Of a DNA stretch of 64,000 nucleotides, positions 36,201 to 44,531 are shown one piece after another (within the stretch, counting starts at the first letter, position 1; each line of letters opens with the position of its first letter). A model generated the notes under the pieces. The model saw only the letters and a program-made list of their open reading frames with translations. It was not told the origin of the DNA and did not search any database. Source of the DNA: Streptomyces rimosus. GTDB taxonomy: Bacteria > Actinomycetota > Actinomycetes > Streptomycetales > Streptomycetaceae. The DNA is taken from contig NZ_CP023688.1 of the NCBI RefSeq assembly GCF_008704655.1, positions 62,001 to 126,000 on the forward strand. The letters are read 5' to 3'. Made by a program: the position numbers and the translations under genes.

Positions 36201-36358
36201 CCGTGCCGGGCCGCCGGGGCGTGCGGCCGGGCCGCCGCCTGCGCCTCGAACAGCTCCTGGATACGGCTGTTCCGGGGGTAGCCGGACGCGGGCGTGCCGG
36301 AGGCCGGCTGGGCCGCGGGCTGGAACAACGGGCGTATCGGAGCGTAGACGTCGGTCAT
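33197..36358 (-). CDS. One-module NRPS: adenylation, carrier, thioester-reductase
   Basis: This 1053-residue enzyme has an adenylation domain (about residues 30-520). Motifs seen are AYVAFTSGTTGRPKP (about 181), NFYGPTEN (about 319), YRTGDR, DRQVKLRGVRIELDE (about 433) and the A10 Lys in GGKVDRARL (about 513). A carrier domain with LGGDSL (about 568) and a reductase domain with LLTGASGFVGG (about 661) and YAESK (about 821) follow. No condensation domain is present. It should activate one amino or carboxylic acid and release it as aldehyde or alcohol. A hand-aligned specificity code reads D-A-I-Y-V-A-F-V-V-K, suggesting a hydrophobic amino acid, but matches nothing I know. The start is ATG 36358 (a TTG precedes it). 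Confidence 0.88.
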   Translation of the reverse strand: MTDVYAPIRPLFQPAAQPASGTPASGYPRNSRIQELFEAQAAARPHAPAARHGERTVTYAQLDAHADALAARLTASGARAGDLIGVCGSRSLEALVALVGILKAGCAYVPLDEDLPPARLRAMAEDAGLRIAVTLPGSTRRVRGLRASVEVGALDRPAGSPPPGTDPPRPGSATDCAYVAFTSGTTGRPKPVAISHRGVVRLVLSDAELSPPAPGDGVLHAYGLSSDASTIEIWGALLTGACLVIADREELLSPAALERLIDEHGVTVAYLTTSVFHLVARTRPEALARLRFVSAGGEAMDPRLANAVLAACPGTTVVNFYGPTENAVVSTAHVLAPLPDDAAHVPLGRPFGASTCHVVCPDGSLARPGEEGELYVGGDGLALGYLGDPKLTAERFISLPAVEPDGLLYRTGDRAVRHADGQLEYRGRCDRQVKLRGVRIELDEIEARLRAHPEVGEAVVEAEAGSLTAYLTATAPGGLLPLSALRAYCAQWLPAQAVPELVPLDRFPVTSGGKVDRARLKSAAPRPVPAAAQATDEPKADGLLGVLTEVWQRVLRVRPTPQDDFFVLGGDSLLASETVTRTLAVLGIDAALGSSLIRALLAAPTLESFATAVDEARGGSGGKADGQPAVDFARECELGFALPPAHGPAPHPHDPKNVLLTGASGFVGGFLLHQLLRSTDARVHCPVRATTPAHARQRVHTALARYGLHLDEADWQRVECFPGDLTQPRLGLDAGHAEALSRDLDLVLHNGARVNFLYPYEELRPANVDGTREVIRIAAPRRVPVHFISTVAVVAGFGTAGVGEVDEDLPLAHADGLTMGYAESKWVGEGVLRHASAQGLPVAVYRPYEVTGDRTHGACNTETAICSLIKMIAETGMAPDIELPMDFVPVDHLAESVVHIATHRLADGRVYHLTNPRPAMLSDVLDRMRAAGFSLRVMPYDQWVGELVRHVAENPTSATAPFVSLCVDRSRNADMSVKEMYLAGTFPVLGRRNAEEALAGSGLHCPPVDATLLDRYLEYFFTSGYLTRPEPAPVHGKSYATSHTATPGSEHTA

Positions 36359-36414
36359 CAAGTCCCTCTCGCTTCAAGGCTTTCGTACGGTGCGGCGACG
36401 CGCGGACGGGCGGC

Positions 36415-36903
36415 TCAGGCCGTGGCGCCGCTGCCCTCGGCCGCGGCCCCTTCGGCGAAGTCCGCCGCGAAGGCGGCGAAATCGGCGCTGCGCCAGCGCT
36501 CCGGGCGCATACGGAAGACGACGTCGTCCTTGAGCTGGTCCGCGGTCGCCGCCAGATAGGCGCGCGCTTCCTCGGGGTCCAGGTACCGGTGGGCCAGGGC
36601 TTCGCGTACGGCCGGGTCCACCGGGGCCTCCTCGGTGACGGGCCCCTCGACGCTGACGTACCGGTACGGGCGCCCCTCGTCCTGCGCGCACAGGCTGAAC
36701 CGCCCGGCAGCGCGCAGTAGTTGGGCCTTGACGGTCTGGCGGCCCGTCTCGACCACGATCTCGCCGCCGGGCTCGTAGCCGTACCAGACCGGCACGACCA
36801 GGGGCGCCCGGCCGTCGCTTCTGGTGTCGGCGACGCCCAGGACACCGACGCGCGGTTCGGCGAGGAAACGTTCACGGTCGTGGCGCGCCATGGCGGGCAG
36901 CAT
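36415..36903 (-). CDS. Pyridoxamine-5'-phosphate-oxidase-like flavoprotein
   Basis: This 162-residue protein has the split-barrel fold of the PNPOx-like family: RFLAEPRVGVLGVADTRSDGRAPLVVPVWYGY (read in parts, about residues 12-43), followed by VRTV-like strands and YVSVEGPV (about 82-89). Such proteins bind FMN, F420 or haem and reduce small molecules; they are not usually true PNP oxidases. The ATG follows GGAGGAGCTCC. It is 56 bases upstream of the NRPS and probably heads that operon. It could reduce or protect an intermediate. Confidence 0.75.
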   Translation of the reverse strand: MLPAMARHDRERFLAEPRVGVLGVADTRSDGRAPLVVPVWYGYEPGGEIVVETGRQTVKAQLLRAAGRFSLCAQDEGRPYRYVSVEGPVTEEAPVDPAVREALAHRYLDPEEARAYLAATADQLKDDVVFRMRPERWRSADFAAFAADFAEGAAAEGSGATA

Positions 36904-37329
36904 GAAGGAGCTCCTCCGGGTCGGGAAGTGCGGCTGAAGAGGTCCTGTTGTGGTGGGACCGCCGCGAGAACAATCTTGAGAACGAGGGGATCACTCCCCG
37001 GCCGAATGCCCGCCAAACATATGCTTTCGACGGTTTTGAGCCGCTTCGTGAGGCGTGACGGGAGGGGCGCGCGGGGCGCTCGGCGGCCGGAAATCACGGC
37101 TGCGGACGTGCCGATTCCGCCACTTCCCGTACGGGGGTTACCGGCGGTGCGGCGCTTCCTCACGCGACGGCGGGAACACCGCCGGCCGATGGACACCGCG
37201 CGGAACGGCGAAGCCGTCAGGGCTGAAATGTGTGCCCTACACCGCTCCTTCGAGCGCATCGAGATCGGCTCGAATGGTGCTGCAGGTGGACGTGAGAGGC
37301 ATCACGCCGGACAGGACACCTCGTAGCGC
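36904..37329. other. 426-base intergenic region, promoter of the NRPS operon
   Basis: No gene is supported between the PNPOx-like gene and the end of the cysteine-rich gene. The leftward promoter for the NRPS set must lie near 36910-37010. Small frames in the rest lack starts, ribosome sites and motifs. Confidence 0.45.
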
Positions 37330-38355
37330 TCAGCCCGCGGAACAGGCAGGACAGGCAGCCCGGCCGGGGTTGCGGCGACGGCGCCGGCAGACGCACCAGG
37401 GCCAGTCGAGGCATTCGGGGCACTGGGTGTGCGGGGAAGTGACGGGCCGTCCGCAGGTGCCGCCGCGGCCGGCGCACTCCTGGATCGGGGGCCGGTAGCT
37501 CACGGCGTCGGCGAGCGAACGCGCCGCGGCCGGCTTCGGCTCGGCCACATCGTCGTCCGCGTCGGACTCCTCGCGCCGGGCGGACAGCAGCCACCCGCCC
37601 CGGCAGACCGGGCACGGTTCGTCGTCGCGGTCGGGCCGCTCCGGCGGCGCCAGGAGCCAGCCGTCCTCGCACCGGCCGTTGCAGGCGGTGGGGGTCAGCA
37701 GCCACACCGCGACGTCATCGGGCCCGTAGCCGTCGCGGTGCGCGTCGCCGTCCCGCCTGAGCGGACGGCCGGCCCAGCTCTGCCACCAGCGCCGCTCGAC
37801 ACGGGCCGCGATGCGGGCGGCGGAATGCCGCTGGAGTTCGTCGCGGACGAGGTCGACGACGGCGGGCGGGACGCCACCCCCGCAGGCGAGCACGAGCTTG
37901 TCCGGCAGCGCGGCCAGCACCGCCCGCAGCGGGTCCTTCGCACTCGCCGCGGTCTGGCACGCGTCGCACTGGTCCCGGTCCCAGGAGCGGGGAAAGTAGG
38001 TGCGCACCCACTTGCGGCGGCGGTCCCTGCGCTTGCCCGGCTCGACATGCGTGATGCCGGAGACGTACTCGGGACGCAGCGGCAACGGCCCGGCACAGGT
38101 ACGGCAGCGGTCCCGGCAGGCGCGGCAGCGCTCGCCGTTGGAGGTGGGCGCCTGGCAGCCGGGACACTCCCTGCGGCACACCGCGCACAGGTGGTCATCG
38201 GGGTGCGGCTGGGCGAGCCACCGGTGTTCGCCCTGGCAGCGCACACAGCGGCGGGTGTCGGTCTCCTCCCGGTGGGTGGACAGGACGGGCCGCCCCGGAC
38301 ACTGATCACAGCGAATGACGGCCCGGTCGGAGGACGGACGCAAGAACGCGCTCAA
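37330..38355 (-). CDS. Cysteine-rich multi-zinc-ribbon protein
   Basis: I do not recognise the family. The chain of about 341 residues has roughly ten CxxC-type knuckles in two groups: CDQC, CVRC, CAVC, CPGC, CRAC and CRTC in the first third, and CNGRC, CPVC, CPEC and CPAC in the last third. CNGRCEDGW with CPVCRGGW resembles the DnaJ-type zinc domain. The middle 120 residues lack cysteines and may form a separate helical domain. TTG 38355 behind GGGAG is a tentative start; conserved cysteines may begin slightly earlier (CREC). It lies inside the biosynthetic locus with no obvious metabolic role. Confidence 0.55.
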   Translation of the reverse strand: MSAFLRPSSDRAVIRCDQCPGRPVLSTHREETDTRRCVRCQGEHRWLAQPHPDDHLCAVCRRECPGCQAPTSNGERCRACRDRCRTCAGPLPLRPEYVSGITHVEPGKRRDRRRKWVRTYFPRSWDRDQCDACQTAASAKDPLRAVLAALPDKLVLACGGGVPPAVVDLVRDELQRHSAARIAARVERRWWQSWAGRPLRRDGDAHRDGYGPDDVAVWLLTPTACNGRCEDGWLLAPPERPDRDDEPCPVCRGGWLLSARREESDADDDVAEPKPAAARSLADAVSYRPPIQECAGRGGTCGRPVTSPHTQCPECLDWPWCVCRRRRRNPGRAACPACSAG

Positions 38356-38454
38356 GCGGCACTCCCGGCATCGGAGTGGGCGAATTGACCAGCGTAGCGG
38401 GTGGTGGGGGTGGGGTGGAGGCCCGGTGTTCGTACTGGTGCGCGGAATGGCCGC

Positions 38455-38952
38455 CGGCCGGGCAGATCGCCAGGCTGCGCGGCGCGGGTCATCGGCTCCA
38501 CCAGCTCGCAGCGCAAGGCGGACATCCCGGCCAAGGAGCTGGGTTACGACGCCGCCGTGCTGCGCGATGCCGGTTGCGTCGAGGAGCAGCTGCGCGCGGC
38601 GGCGCCCGACGGTGTCGACGTGGTCATCGACCAGTTGAAGGCGGCGGTGGCCGTGGCCCGGAGCGGCGTGCGCGTCGCGCTGATCGGGGCCCTGGCCGGG
38701 CAGCTCGGTGACGCGCCGGCCATCGGCATCGGCCCCATGGCACTGATTACGCGCAGCATCACCCTGCGCGGCGCGCCCCTGTTCGACCACCTCGACATCG
38801 TCCCTGAGTGGACCGGACTCTTCGGACGGAGGCTGCGCGACGGCACGCTCTCCTTCCTCCGTACCGTGCCGAAGGTCCTCGACCAGGCCCCGCGCGCCCT
38901 CCGCGAGCTCATGGCCGGCCGGCGGACCGGCACCGTCCACGTCGAGCTGTGA
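38455..38952 (+). pseudogene. Broken MDR-family NADP-dependent oxidoreductase
   Basis: Sequence typical of the C-terminal half of medium-chain reductases (zinc-independent, CurA/quinone-oxidoreductase type) is present: ARVIGSTSSQRKADI, ELGYDAAVLR, GVDVVIDQLKAAVAVARSG. The N-terminal catalytic half is absent. GQIARLRGA just upstream is joined only by a frameshift (near 38485). The expected NVGGE after VVID is missing, so the cofactor fold is damaged. It overlaps the end of the MMPL gene by 44 bases on the other strand. Confidence 0.6.
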
Positions 38953-41119
38953 CCCGCGGCAGCCACCAGTTGGCCCGTCCGGCGAGGCGGATGAAGGCGG
39001 GGACGAGGACGGCCCGTACGAGGGTGGCGTCGAGGAGGACGGCCACGGCCAGGCCGGTGCCGATCGTCTTGAGGGCGAGGAGGCCGGAGGCGGCCAGGGC
39101 GCCCATGACGACGGCGACGATCAGGGCTGCCGCGGTGAAGACGCGGGCGGTGTGCTCGATGCCGACGGCCGTGGCGGTGCGGGTGTCGCCGGTGCGGCGG
39201 TGTTCCTCGACGATGCGGGCCATGAGGAAGATCTCGTAGTCCATGGACAGGCCGAAGGCGATGCTGAACATCAGGCACAGGACCGTGAGGTCGGTGATGT
39301 GGGTGACGGCGATGTCGCCGGTGAGCCAGGGCGCGTGGCCTTCCTGGAAGAGGTGGACGACGGTGCCGAGGGTGGCGGCCAGGGTCAGGGCGTTGAGCAG
39401 CAGGGCCTTGAGGGGCAGCAGCAGGCTGCGGGTGAGGAGGAGCAGGACGAGGAAGACGGTTGCGGTGATGGTCGCCAGGACGGCGGGCAGGCGGCTGACG
39501 ATGGCCTCGGTGGTGTCGGCCATCCGGGCGTTGAGGCCCGCCACCTGAACGGGCGCGGGGGCGGGCAGCGCGCGCAGGCGCTCGGCGAGGCGGGCGCCGT
39601 CCGGGGAGAGGGGGTCTCCGTCGGCCACGACCGACAGCCGGGTGCTGTGGGCGGTGGCGAAGGCGGCGGGGCGGATGTGCGGCGGCGGTGGTACGGGGCG
39701 GCCGTGGCGGTACGAGCCGGTGGCGGCGTCCACGCGCCGTACGCCGGGCAGGTCGGAGGCGCGCCGGGCGTAGTCGGCGACGGGCCCGGGACGGGTGCGG
39801 ACCTGATAGCCGGGCAGCAGGAGGGCGGCCGGGCGGCGTTCGGCGACATCGAAGTGGTGGCGCAGCAGGGCGGAGGCGCGGGCTGTGGCTGAGGTGGGCG
39901 GGAGCATGCGGTCGTCATGGATACCGAAGCGCGCGCCGAGCAGAGGCGCGGCCAGGGCGGCCAGCGCGAGCAGGACGGGCAGGGCCGTGGTGAGGGGGCG
40001 CCGGAGTACGCAGTGGGCCAGCCGCCGCCACAGGTGGGCGGTGGTGGCGGGGCCCGCGCGGCGTCTGCGTACCGCGCGCAGCGGGTCCCAGCGGTCGAGG
40101 TGGTCGCCGAGGGCGACCAGCGCGGCGGGTATGAGGATCAGGGTGGTGGCCGCGGCCAGCACGGTGACCATGATGCTGGCCAAGGCCAGGGATCTGAGCA
40201 GGGGCAGTGGGAAGAACAGCAGGGCGGCCAGGGCCAGGCAGACGGTGAGGGCGGAGACGGCGACGGTGCGTCCGGCGGTGCCCACGGTGGTGGCCAGGGC
40301 CTGGCCGGGTGACCGGCCGGTGGCGCGCTGTTCGCGGTAGCGGGCGACGATCAGGAGGCTGTAGTCGACGGCCAGGCCGAAGCCGAGGGCGGTGGTGATG
40401 TTCAGGGCGAGCAGGGAGACCGGCAGGAGGCTCGTCAGGAGGCGCAGGCCGGCCATGGTGCCGGCCACCGACAGTGCGCCGACGGCCACCGGCAGCAGCG
40501 CGGCGGGCAGGCTGCGGAAGGCCAGCAGGAGGACGGCGAAGGTCACCGGTGCCGCGATCAGTTCGGCGGTGCGCAGATCGCGGTCGCTGAGCCGTTCGGT
40601 CTCGGCGACGACGGCGCTCTCGCCCGTCGCGGTGACCGTCAGCGGACCGTGCCGTCCCGTCGTACGGCGCAGCACATCGGCGCCGGCGGCATGCACCTGG
40701 CTGTCGCTGCCGTGAAAGCGGACCAGGATCGCGTAGGCGGCGCCGTCCGTGGCGCGCAGGCGGCGTTCGTCCGGGGCCCAGGGCGAGGCGACGTGGGCGA
40801 CGCGGTGGTCGTGGCGCAGTGCGCGGACGAGTGCGCTTCCGTGGGCCGCGACCCTGCGTTCAGCAGTGTGGCCGTCGGCCCGGACCACCAGGACCAGGTG
40901 TTCGCTTCCCGTCCCGAAGGTGTCGGCCAGGCGCTGTTCGGCCGTGACGGACGGGGCGCCGGTGGGCGTCCAGCCGCCGTGGGAGAGGTGCCCTGCGACG
41001 CGGCTGCCGAGCAGGAGGGCGGCCGCGGCGAACAGGACCGCGCCCAGGGCGATCCATCGGCCGCGGCGGGCGGTGAAGCGGGCCCAGCGTGCCGCGACGT
41101 TTCGCCCAGGGGGGATCAC
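38909..41119 (-). CDS. MMPL-family transporter
   Basis: This 736-residue RND-superfamily exporter has two halves, each with a large extracytoplasmic loop and a group of helices. The proton-relay motifs are GFGLAVDYSLLI (about residue 246) and FGLSMDYEIFL (about 628). Actinobacterial MMPL proteins export lipids, siderophores or polyketide-like products. The GTG start overlaps the stop of the amidotransferase by 4 bases (GTGA), so it is the last gene of the P450-ACP-KS-amidotransferase operon and probably exports that product. Confidence 0.88.
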   Translation of the reverse strand: MIPPGRNVAARWARFTARRGRWIALGAVLFAAAALLLGSRVAGHLSHGGWTPTGAPSVTAEQRLADTFGTGSEHLVLVVRADGHTAERRVAAHGSALVRALRHDHRVAHVASPWAPDERRLRATDGAAYAILVRFHGSDSQVHAAGADVLRRTTGRHGPLTVTATGESAVVAETERLSDRDLRTAELIAAPVTFAVLLLAFRSLPAALLPVAVGALSVAGTMAGLRLLTSLLPVSLLALNITTALGFGLAVDYSLLIVARYREQRATGRSPGQALATTVGTAGRTVAVSALTVCLALAALLFFPLPLLRSLALASIMVTVLAAATTLILIPAALVALGDHLDRWDPLRAVRRRRAGPATTAHLWRRLAHCVLRRPLTTALPVLLALAALAAPLLGARFGIHDDRMLPPTSATARASALLRHHFDVAERRPAALLLPGYQVRTRPGPVADYARRASDLPGVRRVDAATGSYRHGRPVPPPPHIRPAAFATAHSTRLSVVADGDPLSPDGARLAERLRALPAPAPVQVAGLNARMADTTEAIVSRLPAVLATITATVFLVLLLLTRSLLLPLKALLLNALTLAATLGTVVHLFQEGHAPWLTGDIAVTHITDLTVLCLMFSIAFGLSMDYEIFLMARIVEEHRRTGDTRTATAVGIEHTARVFTAAALIVAVVMGALAASGLLALKTIGTGLAVAVLLDATLVRAVLVPAFIRLAGRANWWLPRVTARRGRCRSAGRP

Positions 41120-42990
41120 GGCAGGTCCAGGCGGACGCGGTAGTCATCGAGCCAGGTGTTCAGGTCCAGGACGAGTTCGGCGGCGTAGCGCATGTCCCTG
41201 GGGCTGGCGTCGCCGTTGAGGGCCTTGCTGACGGCGGCCCGGTCCAGCAGGGCGTTGATGGGCGCCGAACTGTCGTGGGCGAGGTCGGCCAGGGCCGTGC
41301 GGAGGGCGTCGGTGTACCGCGGGTCCTGGATGGTGGGGTACGGGTTCTTGGGGCGGTTCAGGACGGCCTCGGGCAGCAGGTCGGCGACGGCGGCGCGCAG
41401 CAGGCTCTTTTCCCGCCCGGCGGCGGTCTTCATGCTCCAGGGGACGTTGAAGACGTACTCGATGAGTTCGTGATCGCAGAAGGGGACGCGGACTTCGAGG
41501 CCGTTCGCCATGCTCATGCGGTCCTTGCGGTCGAGCAGCATCGGCAGAAAGCGGGTCAGGTGCAGATACGTGATCTCGCGCATCCGGTGCTCGACGGGGC
41601 CGGCGTGCTCCGGGTGCGGTACTTCGGCCAGCGCCCGGCGGTACCGTTCGCGCCGGTGGCCGGGCAGGTCGAGGGCGCGGACCAGCGCGGGGTCCAGCAG
41701 GCGGGTGGACATCGGCGCGTCGCCGAAGCCGGCGCGGGTGTAGACCTCGATGGCCGCGCGCCAGGGGAACGTGCCGGCCCGGACGGTCTGCGGGTCGTGG
41801 AACCAGAAGTAGCCGCCGAAGAGCTCGTCGGCGCCCTCACCGGACAGGGCGACGGTCGAGTGCTCGCGCACGGCCCGGAACAGCAGCAGCGCGGAGAGGT
41901 CGAAGTCACCGAGGCCGGAGGGCAGGTCGCGGGCGTGCAGCGCGGCACGGCGGTTCGCGTGGTTCATCAGCCCGGCCGTGGCCAGGGTGATGTCGGTGTG
42001 GTCGGTGCCCACATGGCCGGCCAGCGCGCGCACGTACGGCTGGTCGGAGTCGACGTGCATGAGGTCGGGGACGAAGTCCCGCTCGTGCTGGTCGAAGGTG
42101 ACGGAGAAGGAACGTACGCCCGCACGGCCCGGCCGGTGGGCGGTGCGGGCGGCCAGAGCGGTGATGGCGCTGGAGTCCAGGCCCCCGGACAGCAGGGAAC
42201 ACAGGGGGACGTCGGCGACGGTCTGGCGGATCATGATCTGTTCGAGCATGGCGCGCACCGTGGAGACGGTCACGTCCAGGTCGTCGGTGTGCTCGCGCGC
42301 CCGCAGGGCCCAGTAGCGCTCCTCGGTGATGCCCGTACGGCTGATGGTGACCAGATGGCCGGGACGGACTTCGCGCAGGCCCGTATAGATGGCGTGTCCG
42401 GGAGTTTTGGCCAGCGACAGCAACTCGCGCAGACCGTCGGCGCAGACCTCCGCCTCAACGGCCGGGTGGGCCAGCAGAGCCTTGGGCTCGGAGGCGAACA
42501 AGACCTCGGAACCGGCCCCGGCGCGGCAGTAGTACAGCGGTTTGATGCCGACGCGGTCGCGGAGCAGCAGCAGTTCCTCAGTACGGGCATCCCAGATGGC
42601 CAGGGCGTACATGCCGTTCAGGTGGGTGGTGAAGGACCGCCCCCACTCCAGGTAGGCGTGCAGGACGGCCTCGGTGTCACTGGCGGTACGGAACCGGTGG
42701 CCTCTGCTGCGTAGTTCGCGCCGCAGGTCGCGGTAGTTGTACAGCTCGCCGCTGTAGGTGAGGACGGCCAAAGTACGGCCGTCCTCCGTAACGCCCATCG
42801 GCTGGCTGCCGCCGGGGAGGTCGAGGACGGCCAGGCGCCGGTGGCCCAGAGCCGCGTGCGGGCCCGCCCACTGCCCTTCGGCGTCCGGGCCGCGGCACTT
42901 CATGGTGGCGGTCATGGCGGTCAGGGCGGCGCGTTCCGCCCCTCCGGTCAGGTCACGGTCGTAGGCGGTCCATCCGGTGATTCCGCACAC
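41116..42990 (-). CDS. Asparagine-synthetase-like amidotransferase
   Basis: The 624-residue protein has the full AsnB architecture. An N-terminal class II glutaminase begins M-C-G-I-T with the nucleophilic Cys2 and has RGPDAEG and YSGELYNY (about residue 80, Ser where most have Asn). A synthetase domain follows with the ATP-binding SGGLDSS (about 270). It would convert a carboxylate to an amide with glutamine and ATP. In an operon with a ketosynthase and an ACP it may amidate a malonyl or other acyl unit, as OxyD does for the oxytetracycline starter. The GTG start follows AAGGAG. Primary asparagine synthesis is the main alternative. Confidence 0.85.
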   Translation of the reverse strand: MCGITGWTAYDRDLTGGAERAALTAMTATMKCRGPDAEGQWAGPHAALGHRRLAVLDLPGGSQPMGVTEDGRTLAVLTYSGELYNYRDLRRELRSRGHRFRTASDTEAVLHAYLEWGRSFTTHLNGMYALAIWDARTEELLLLRDRVGIKPLYYCRAGAGSEVLFASEPKALLAHPAVEAEVCADGLRELLSLAKTPGHAIYTGLREVRPGHLVTISRTGITEERYWALRAREHTDDLDVTVSTVRAMLEQIMIRQTVADVPLCSLLSGGLDSSAITALAARTAHRPGRAGVRSFSVTFDQHERDFVPDLMHVDSDQPYVRALAGHVGTDHTDITLATAGLMNHANRRAALHARDLPSGLGDFDLSALLLFRAVREHSTVALSGEGADELFGGYFWFHDPQTVRAGTFPWRAAIEVYTRAGFGDAPMSTRLLDPALVRALDLPGHRRERYRRALAEVPHPEHAGPVEHRMREITYLHLTRFLPMLLDRKDRMSMANGLEVRVPFCDHELIEYVFNVPWSMKTAAGREKSLLRAAVADLLPEAVLNRPKNPYPTIQDPRYTDALRTALADLAHDSSAPINALLDRAAVSKALNGDASPRDMRYAAELVLDLNTWLDDYRVRLDLP

Positions 42991-43029
42991 GGTGTCTCCT
43001 TGGCTGGACGGCGAGGCCGAGCGGACCGG

Positions 43030-44247
43030 TCAGGCCCGGGTAAGGACCAGCACGGCGTTCTGCCCGCCGAACCCGAAGGAGTTGCTCAGCACCGCTTCCA
43101 CACCGTGCGGGCGGGGCGTACCGGCCACGATGTCGAGGTCGATACGCGGGTCGGGGCGCGTGAAGTTCGCCACCGGCGGGATCAGCTGGTGCTGCAAGGT
43201 CAGCACACTGCACGCGGCCTCGATGGCGCCGGCGGCGCCGATCCCGTGGCCCAGGCAGCCCTTGTTCGCGGTGACCGGCGGGGGCCGGTCGAAGACGCGG
43301 CTCAGGGTGCGCGCCTCGAAGAGATCGTTGAAGTCGGTGGAGGAGCCGTGGGCGTTGACGTGGTCGATGTCGCCGGTCCGCAGGCCGGCCTCGGCGAGCG
43401 CGGCGTCGATGGCGGCTGCGGCGCCCTTGCCCCGCGGGTCGGGTATGGTGGGGTGATGGGCGTCGGCGGAGGCACCGTAACCCGCGAGCCAGGCTCGTAC
43501 TCCGGCCCGGCGGGTCCGGGCGTGCCCGGCCTTCTCCAGTACGAGAACCGCTGCCCCCTCCCCCAGCACGAACCCGTCCCGGCCCGCGTCGAAGGGCCGG
43601 GAGGCGCGCTCGGGGTCCTGGCACCGCCGGGACAGCACCGACATCCGGGAGAAGCACAGGGCCACCATCTCCGACGCCCTGGGGGCCTCGGCCCCGCCGG
43701 CCAGCACCACATCGCAGCGGTCGGCGGCCAACAGGTCCTTGGCCACGCCCAGAGCGCTGGCCCCCGAGGCGCACGCGGTGGAGACGGCCAGGTTGGGACC
43801 GGTCGCCCCGAGGTCGAGGGCGACCTCTCCGGCGGCCATGTTGGGGATGGAACGGGGCAGCGCCAGCGGGGAGACGGCACGCAGCCGCCCCTGGAGCAGC
43901 TTCTCGGTCTCGCCGGGCCAGTGCTCCATGCTGGAGGCGCCGACCCCCAGCACGACGCCGATCCGGCGGCTGTCCCACCGCTTTGGCGTCAGCGCGGCGT
44001 CGGCGACCGCCATCCGGGCGGCCACCACCGCCAGCTGGATGAAGCGGTTCGTACGCCATGCGATGCTCTTCACACCGGCCGGGTCGAAGCCGGGCACCCG
44101 GCAGGAGAAATCGACCGGCATGCCCTTGAGGGCGGGGTCGGACGCCGCGGTGGACCGGCCCTGGCACAGGCGCTCCCACAGCGCCCGCTCCCCGGAGCCG
44201 GCCGGGGTGAGCACCCCCATGCCCGTCACGGCCACGGGCTCGCTCAT
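43030..44247 (-). CDS. Beta-ketoacyl-ACP synthase (KAS II/FabF-like)
   Basis: The 405-residue condensing enzyme has the intact Cys-His-His triad: STACASGASALG (Cys about residue 158), NAHGSSTDFND (His about 299) and NKGCLGHGIGAAG (His about 331). GFGGQNAVLVL closes the fold. No chain-length-factor partner or ketoreductase is adjacent. It may therefore carry out a single decarboxylative condensation on the partner ACP rather than build a long chain. Its ATG overlaps the ACP stop by 4 bases. It differs from housekeeping FabF in context. Confidence 0.88.
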   Translation of the reverse strand: MSEPVAVTGMGVLTPAGSGERALWERLCQGRSTAASDPALKGMPVDFSCRVPGFDPAGVKSIAWRTNRFIQLAVVAARMAVADAALTPKRWDSRRIGVVLGVGASSMEHWPGETEKLLQGRLRAVSPLALPRSIPNMAAGEVALDLGATGPNLAVSTACASGASALGVAKDLLAADRCDVVLAGGAEAPRASEMVALCFSRMSVLSRRCQDPERASRPFDAGRDGFVLGEGAAVLVLEKAGHARTRRAGVRAWLAGYGASADAHHPTIPDPRGKGAAAAIDAALAEAGLRTGDIDHVNAHGSSTDFNDLFEARTLSRVFDRPPPVTANKGCLGHGIGAAGAIEAACSVLTLQHQLIPPVANFTRPDPRIDLDIVAGTPRPHGVEAVLSNSFGFGGQNAVLVLTRA

Positions 44248-44531
44248 GACGGCGTTCCCCCGGCGGGCTGGGCGGGCCGCTGCTCGTCGGGCAGGGCACG
44301 TTCCAGTACGGCGCAGATGTCGGCGAGTGTGGACGTGGTGCCCAGCCGGCTCGCGGCCGTTTCGGGCAGTTCGGCGCCGTGTTCGTCCTCGTACCGCACC
44401 ACCAGTTCCATCAGTGCCAGGGAGTCCAGCCCCAGCGCTTCGATCGTGGACTCGGGCGTGGCGGCCGCACGGTCGATGCCGAAAGCCTGCTCCAGCTCGC
44501 TGACCAGGTACGGGAAGAGGCGGCTGGTCAT
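44244..44531 (-). CDS. Acyl carrier protein
   Basis: This 95-residue acidic protein has the phosphopantetheine site in ALGLDSLALMELV (Ser37). It is a stand-alone ACP with a Pro-rich tail. The start overlaps the P450 stop (ATGA) and the stop overlaps the ketosynthase start (ATGA), so all three are translationally coupled. AAGGAG precedes the ATG. It should carry the substrate for the ketosynthase, and perhaps for the amidotransferase and the P450. Confidence 0.88.
   Translation of the reverse strand: MTSRLFPYLVSELEQAFGIDRAAATPESTIEALGLDSLALMELVVRYEDEHGAELPETAASRLGTTSTLADICAVLERALPDEQRPAQPAGGTPS

Noticed and set aside
43030..44531. Reading the ketosynthase and ACP as a minimal type II polyketide synthase for an aromatic product
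   Set aside because: There is no chain-length factor, ketoreductase, aromatase or cyclase next to them, and only one ketosynthase is present.
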